DNA of 9,636 bases, from the NCBI GenBank assembly GCA_016180765.1, contig JACPAP010000006.1:1-9636 (forward strand). The letters are read 5' to 3'. Positions 6,514-9,636 of the stretch are shown piece after piece. Under the pieces are notes generated by a model that was not told the DNA's origin, did not search any database, and saw only the letters and a program-made list of their open reading frames with translations. The number at the start of each line of letters is the position of its first letter. Position 1 is the stretch's first letter. Origin of the DNA: Gemmatimonadota bacterium. GTDB taxonomy: Bacteria > Gemmatimonadota > Gemmatimonadetes > Gemmatimonadales > GWC2-71-9. Both the position numbers and the translations under genes were made by a program.

Positions 6514-6519
6514 TATAGT
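6514..6519 (+). promoter_or_regulatory. Candidate -10 box before ffh
   Basis: TATAGT lies in a short AT-rich patch (GTTTATAGTTATGGGCTTTA) within very GC-rich DNA, just before ffh. Transcription from it would start only a few bases before the ATG at 6530. No convincing -35 box is found 16-18 bases upstream. This is suggestive only. Confidence 0.25.
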
Positions 6520-6529
6520 TATGGGCTTT

Positions 6530-7846
6530 ATGTTCTCCGCCCTCTCCGAGCGCCTCTCCGCCGCGCTCAAGCAGCTTACCGGCCGCGGGGTCCTGACCGA
6601 GGACGACGTCCGAGAGGGGCTCCGGGAGATTCGCCGGGTGCTGCTGGAAGCGGACGTGGGCTTCGAGGTGGCCCGCGACTTTACCGAGCGCGTGCGTCAG
6701 AAGGCGGTCGGCGTCCTCGCGCTCAAGGTGGTGAGCCCGGGGCAGCAGCTCGTCAAGATCGTGCATGATGAGCTCACGGCCCTGTTAGGCGAGCGGCGGG
6801 CCGGGCTGGAGTTCGCGTCGCTGCCACCCACGGTGATCCTGCTGGTGGGGCTCCAGGGGTCGGGGAAGACGACGACCGCGGTGAAGCTTGGGGCCCGGCT
6901 CAAGCGGGAGCAGAAGGCCCCGTGGCTGGTGGCGGCGGACCCGTACCGGCCGGCAGCCGAAGAGCAGCTGCGGCAGCTGGCGGCGAAGGCTGAGCTGCCC
7001 GTGTACGGGTTGGCAGACTACACCGTCCCGGACGTCGTCGCCCTCGTCCGAGCCGGCATCGCCGCTGCGGTGCACGCTCGCGCGCGGACGGTGGTGGTAG
7101 ACACCGCGGGCCGGATGCAGCTCGACGCCGAGATGATGCAGGAGCTGGTCCGGCTGAAAGAGGCCTTCCGGCCCCACGAGGTGCTGCTGGTGGCCGACGG
7201 GATGACCGGCCAGGACGCGGTGCGGATCGCGCGGGGCTTTCATGAGGCGGTGGGGCTCACCGGCGTGATCCTCACCAAGCTGGACGGTGACGCGCGCGGC
7301 GGAGCGGCGCTGTCGATGTACGGGGTGACGCGGACGCCGATCAAGTACATCGGCACCGGCGAGCGGCTGGACGCGCTGGAGCCGTTCGATCCGGCGCGTA
7401 TGGCCGGCCGGATCCTCCAGATGGGCGACGTGGTGGGGCTGGTGGAGCGGGCCCAGCAGACCGTGGACCAAGCCGAGGCCCAGCGTCTGGCCTCGCGCGC
7501 CACGTCGAAGCGCGGCATGGACCTGGCAGATTTCCTGTCCGCGCTGAAGCAAGTCCGGGCCATGGGGCCGCTCGAGAGTCTGGTGGGCCTGCTGCCCGGC
7601 GTGAACGCGAAGCTGATGAAGCAGGCCAAGGTCGATCCCCGGAGAATCAAGCACGTGGAGGCGATCGTCCTGTCGATGACGTCCGAGGAGCGTCAGCGGC
7701 CAGACCTCCTCAACGGCTCGCGGCGCGCGCGCATCGCGCGGGGGTCGGGGCGGCCGGTGCAGGAAGTGAACGCCTTGCTCAAGCAGTTCGAACAGATGCG
7801 GAAGATGATGCGGGGCTTTGGGGGTTTTGCACGGGGTAAGGGGTGA
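6530..7846 (+). CDS. ffh: Signal recognition particle GTPase Ffh (SRP54)
   Basis: Ffh binds the SRP RNA and the signal sequences of nascent membrane proteins and delivers ribosomes to the receptor FtsY. The protein is 438 residues from ATG 6530, a normal length. An N domain (about 1-85) is followed by the G domain: P-loop GLQGSGKTTT at 107-116, AADPYRPAAEEQL at 135-147, DTAGR at 191-195, TKLDGDARGG at 249-258 and the closing GTGERLDALEPFD near 275. The M domain (about 325-438) has the GMDLADFLSALKQV start, the finger-loop region, and the SRP-RNA-binding SRRARIARGSG at 397-407. The tail is short and not very Met-rich (MRKMMRGFGG). ATG 6521 would add three residues; MFSALSERL matches the family start better. 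No strong ribosome-binding site is visible for either. It is the first gene of the ffh-rpsP-rimM-trmD-rplS operon. Its stop TGA lies inside GGGTGAGGGGT. Confidence 0.97.
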   Translation: MFSALSERLSAALKQLTGRGVLTEDDVREGLREIRRVLLEADVGFEVARDFTERVRQKAVGVLALKVVSPGQQLVKIVHDELTALLGERRAGLEFASLPPTVILLVGLQGSGKTTTAVKLGARLKREQKAPWLVAADPYRPAAEEQLRQLAAKAELPVYGLADYTVPDVVALVRAGIAAAVHARARTVVVDTAGRMQLDAEMMQELVRLKEAFRPHEVLLVADGMTGQDAVRIARGFHEAVGLTGVILTKLDGDARGGAALSMYGVTRTPIKYIGTGERLDALEPFDPARMAGRILQMGDVVGLVERAQQTVDQAEAQRLASRATSKRGMDLADFLSALKQVRAMGPLESLVGLLPGVNAKLMKQAKVDPRRIKHVEAIVLSMTSEERQRPDLLNGSRRARIARGSGRPVQEVNALLKQFEQMRKMMRGFGGFARGKG

Positions 7847-7852
7847 GGGGTC

Positions 7853-7873
7853 GGACAACGGACAACGGATAAC
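7853..7873 (+). repeat. Three tandem 7-bp units (GGACAAC) between ffh and rpsP
   Basis: The sequence reads GGACAAC, GGACAAC, GGATAAC and ends 5 bases before the rpsP ATG. A GGGTGAGGGGT stretch precedes it at 7841-7851. These repeats fill nearly the entire 32-bp gap and occupy the place where the rpsP ribosome-binding site should be. The only G-run near the start is GGGA at 7874-7877, which is too close for normal spacing. Confidence 0.65.
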
Positions 7874-7878
7874 GGGAC

Positions 7879-8178
7879 ATGCCAACGCGAATTCGTTTAC
7901 GCCGCACCGGCCGGAAGGGCCAGGGGTACTTCCGGATCGTCGTCGCGGATCAGGAGATGGCTCGCGACGGCCGGGTGGTTGCCACGCTGGGGCACTACGA
8001 CCCGCGGGCCAAGCCAGCGGTCATCAACGTCGACGCCGACAAGGCCCGCGCCTGGCTGAGCCAGGGCGCGCGGCCCACGGACACGGTGCGCTCGCTGCTG
8101 CGCCAGGCGGGAGTATTGAAGGGCGGGGCGGGCGGGCCGGCCGCCCCTGCGGCCTCTCCCGCTCCTCCCCCGGAGTAG
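7879..8178 (+). CDS. rpsP: 30S ribosomal protein bS16
   Basis: bS16 binds 16S rRNA early and stabilises the 5' domain of the 30S subunit. The 99-residue product has the family pattern: MPTRIRLRRTGRKGQGYFRI at the start, VADQEMARDGRVVATLGHYDP at about 22-42, and DADKARAWLSQGARPTDTVRSLLRQAGV around 52-79. The last 18 residues are an Ala/Pro/Gly tail (GGAGGPAAPAASPAPPPE), as is common in GC-rich genomes. It lies 32 bp after ffh and 8 bp before rimM in the usual order. The KH-domain gene often found between rpsP and rimM is absent. The ribosome-binding site is poor because tandem repeats fill the gap. Confidence 0.97.
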   Translation: MPTRIRLRRTGRKGQGYFRIVVADQEMARDGRVVATLGHYDPRAKPAVINVDADKARAWLSQGARPTDTVRSLLRQAGVLKGGAGGPAAPAASPAPPPE

Positions 8179-8186
8179 GGGGTTGG

Positions 8187-8711
8187 GTGGAGGAAGCCGG
8201 CTATCTCGTCGTGGCGCGCTTCCTCAAGGCGCACGGGCTCCAGGGTGAGGCGCTGGTTGCGTCGCTGACGGACGATCCGGAGACGGTGTTGGTGGCGGGG
8301 CGGCGGCTGATCGAGGTCAACCAGCAGGGCGAGGCGATCGGACCGGGGTTGACGATAGCGCGGAGCCGGGTGCAGAGGGGGAGCTGGCTGTTGGGGTTCC
8401 GGGAGATCGAGACGCGCACCGCGCTGGAGCAGCGAGGTCTCACGTACTTGGGAGCGCGCCGCGAGGAGCTCCGACTGCTCGGGCCCAACGCCATGTACCT
8501 GCACGAGATCCCGGGAGCGCAGGTGGTAGAGCGAGGCGACGTCATCGGGGTCGCGCGCGAGGTAGTGGGGGCGCAGGGCGCCGAGTTGCTGGTGGTCGAG
8601 GCCAACGGGAAGGAGCACCTCATTCCGTTTCGGGCGCCCATTCTCAAGCGTCTCGACCGGGCCGCGCGGCGGATCGAGGTGGAGCTGCCCCCGGGGCTGC
8701 TGGAGCTGTAA
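8187..8711 (+). CDS. rimM: Ribosome maturation factor RimM
   Basis: RimM is a 30S assembly factor that binds uS19 and helps mature the 16S rRNA 3' domain. The product has 174 residues. The N-terminal domain opens with VARFLKAHGLQGEALVASLTDD, equivalent to the family's VG.I.KAHGLKGE. The C-terminal PRC-barrel runs from YLHEIPGAQVVERGDVIGVA to LIPFRAPILKRLD and ends in the typical VELPPGLLEL. GTG 8187 was chosen because it gives the normal N terminus and has AGGGGG (8177-8182) upstream, overlapping the rpsP stop. The frame stays open further upstream but only through rpsP. It is 3 bp from trmD, a usual partner. Sequence divergence from E. coli RimM is moderate, but both domains are clear. Confidence 0.95.
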   Translation: MEEAGYLVVARFLKAHGLQGEALVASLTDDPETVLVAGRRLIEVNQQGEAIGPGLTIARSRVQRGSWLLGFREIETRTALEQRGLTYLGARREELRLLGPNAMYLHEIPGAQVVERGDVIGVAREVVGAQGAELLVVEANGKEHLIPFRAPILKRLDRAARRIEVELPPGLLEL

Positions 8712-8714
8712 GCC

Positions 8715-9404
8715 GTGCTCCGGATCAACGTCGTGACGCTGTTCCCGGAAGTCTTCCGGGTGCCGTTCGGTACCAGCATCCTGGGCCGCGCCCAGGAGCG
8801 GGGGTTGGTGCAGTATCGGGTGGTGCAGCTGCGCGACTACGCGCGCGACCGTCACCAGACGGTGGATGATTACCCGTACGGGGGCGGGGCGGGGATGGTG
8901 CTCAAACCGGAGCCGTTCTTCGAGGCGCTGGACGACCTGGCGGCGCGCGCGCCCATCGTCCTGCTCTCGGCCCGGGGGCGGCTGTTCCGGCATGACGACG
9001 CGGTGCGGTTCAGCGTGTCGGAGGAGCTCACCCTGCTGTGCGGGCATTACAAGGACGTGGACCAGCGGGTCGCGGCGCGGGACGGGGTGGAGGAGCTGTC
9101 GGTGGGGGAGTTCGTGCTGTCCGGCGGCGAGTTCGCCGCGCTGTGCGTGGTGGACGCGGTGGTGCGGCTGCTGCCGGGGGCGCTGGGGGACCACGAGTCC
9201 GCGGCGATGGATTCGTACTACGACGGCGGCCTGCTGAGCCCGCCGAGCTACACTCGCCCGCCGGTGTATCGCGGGCACGCCGTTCCCGAGGTATTGTTGA
9301 GTGGCGACCATCAGCGGGTCGCCGAGTGGCGCCGGGCCGAAGCCGAACGGCTGACCCGCTCGCGGCGCCCCGAGGTGTGGACACGGTACAGCGGTGAGAC
9401 GTGA
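8715..9404 (+). CDS. trmD: tRNA (guanine-N1)-methyltransferase TrmD
   Basis: TrmD methylates G37 of tRNAs with a G36 using S-adenosylmethionine, preventing +1 frameshifting; it is a dimeric trefoil-knot (SPOUT) enzyme. The 229-residue product shows INVVTLFPEVF at 4-14, YGGGAGMVLKPEP at 55-67, LLCGHYKDVDQRV at 107-119, EELSVGEFVLSGGEFAAL at 126-143, RLLPG at 151-155 and the C-terminal SPPSYTRPPVYRG and VPEVLLSGDHQ. R151 and D166 (in AMDSYYDGG) correspond to the catalytic Arg and Asp of the family. CGHYKDVDQRV differs from the E. coli CGRYEGID form but resembles variants in other phyla. It is slightly shorter than the E. coli enzyme (255). GTG 8715 follows the rimM stop by 3 bp with GGAG 9 bases upstream. 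The last codons and the TGA stop lie in the left arm of a long palindrome. Confidence 0.97.
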   Translation: MLRINVVTLFPEVFRVPFGTSILGRAQERGLVQYRVVQLRDYARDRHQTVDDYPYGGGAGMVLKPEPFFEALDDLAARAPIVLLSARGRLFRHDDAVRFSVSEELTLLCGHYKDVDQRVAARDGVEELSVGEFVLSGGEFAALCVVDAVVRLLPGALGDHESAAMDSYYDGGLLSPPSYTRPPVYRGHAVPEVLLSGDHQRVAEWRRAEAERLTRSRRPEVWTRYSGET

Positions 9405-9527
9405 GATGCGGCAAAACGGCAGTAGAAGGGCAGAAGAGGGGCAGGAAGAGGGCAGGGCCCCTCGGTGCCGCCTCTGCCATTCATCTGCCCTTTGCCTGCC
9501 CTTCTTCTGCATCTCACCTCTCACCGC
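9391..9527. repeat. Long imperfect palindrome between trmD and rplS
   Basis: The outer arms 9391-9409 (GCGGTGAGACGTGAGATGC) and 9509-9527 are reverse complements at 18 of 19 positions. Inside, purine-rich GGGCAG units (AGAAGGGCAG, AGGGGCAG, AGAGGGCAG at about 9425-9455) face pyrimidine-rich CTGCC units (CTGCCCTTTGCCTGCCCTTCTT at about 9486-9507, split by a few bases), so most of the 137 bp can fold with bulges. The left arm includes the trmD stop. It ends 7 bases before the rplS ribosome-binding site. It could slow polymerase, stabilise the upstream mRNA or serve as a processing site between trmD and rplS. Confidence 0.75.
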
Positions 9528-9551
9528 CCTTATGAGGAGAGGTCGGTAGCC

Positions 9552-9636
9552 ATGGAAAAGCTGGACGCCGTGCGCCGCGAGGGACTTAAAGTCAACCTGC
9601 CGGACTTCCGGCCCGGAGATACCGTCAGGGTGATGG
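9552..9636 (+). CDS. rplS: 50S ribosomal protein bL19 (partial, cut by window end)
   Basis: Only the first 28 codons are present. MEKLDAVRREGLKVNLPDF then RPGDTVRVM matches the bL19 N terminus, where the block PxFRPGDTVxV is diagnostic. bL19 lies at the 30S-50S interface and contributes to an inter-subunit bridge. The start is clear: GAGGAGAGGT at 9534-9543 lies 8 bases upstream of ATG 9552. It follows trmD in the standard order, but after an unusual 147-bp gap. The window end truncates it; there is no sign of a broken gene. Confidence 0.93.
   Translation, partial: MEKLDAVRREGLKVNLPDFRPGDTVRVM

Noticed and set aside
6785..7885. Minus-strand frame of about 366 codons opposite ffh
   Set aside because: The ffh motifs are unambiguous and the antisense product has no family pattern.
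7818..8186. Extended N terminus of rimM through rpsP
   Set aside because: The extra residues lie in the rpsP gene and do not resemble RimM; GTG 8187 gives the normal start.
7995..9524. Open minus-strand frame of about 509 codons opposite rpsP, rimM and trmD
   Set aside because: It is antisense to three certain genes, its product is rich in R, H, P and Q with no recognisable domain, and high GC explains the open frame.

Overview
This GC-rich window reads as a piece of a bacterial chromosome, most likely from Gemmatimonadota or a neighbouring soil or sediment lineage. That assignment is inference. It rests on high GC, an ECF sigma / zinc-finger anti-sigma / twin DUF4097 cluster, the ffh-rpsP-rimM-trmD-rplS order, and gaps packed with low-complexity inverted repeats. 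There is no rRNA or tRNA gene, CRISPR array, phage gene or intact insertion sequence.

Region 1 (1-3184, + strand) is an envelope-type regulatory operon. It holds an ECF sigma factor, a membrane anti-sigma factor with a cytoplasmic zinc-finger motif and a helical C-terminal part beyond the membrane, and two exported DUF4097-type repeat proteins. The proteins are paralogous and the second has its own signal peptide. The first three genes are tightly spaced (12 and 10 bp gaps). The fourth follows a 142-bp gap holding an inverted-repeat element that also supplies its ribosome-binding site. A half copy of that element lies just before the sigma gene.

Region 2 (3185-6520) holds a probable lipoprotein zinc metallopeptidase (+) and a DUF445 membrane protein (-), which are convergent. 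The gap before the peptidase carries a 148-bp element with a 38-bp terminal inverted repeat. An 83-bp dyad repeat fills the space between the two stop codons. DUF445 and ffh diverge across 286 bp that contains a MITE-like element with four copies of an 18-19-bp motif.

Region 3 (6530-9636, + strand) is the conserved translation and secretion operon: ffh (SRP GTPase), rpsP (bS16), rimM (30S maturation), trmD (tRNA m1G37 methyltransferase) and the 5' end of rplS (bL19), cut by the window edge. rimM follows rpsP after 8 bp and trmD follows rimM after 3 bp. The ffh-rpsP gap holds tandem 7-bp repeats, and the trmD-rplS gap holds a long imperfect palindrome.

The coding content is mostly recognisable. 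The unusual signal is in the gaps: nearly every gap longer than about 30 bp carries a dyad or tandem repeat built from a different short unit, often flush with the flanking stop codons. The least characterised functions are the twin DUF4097 proteins and the adjacent metallopeptidase.
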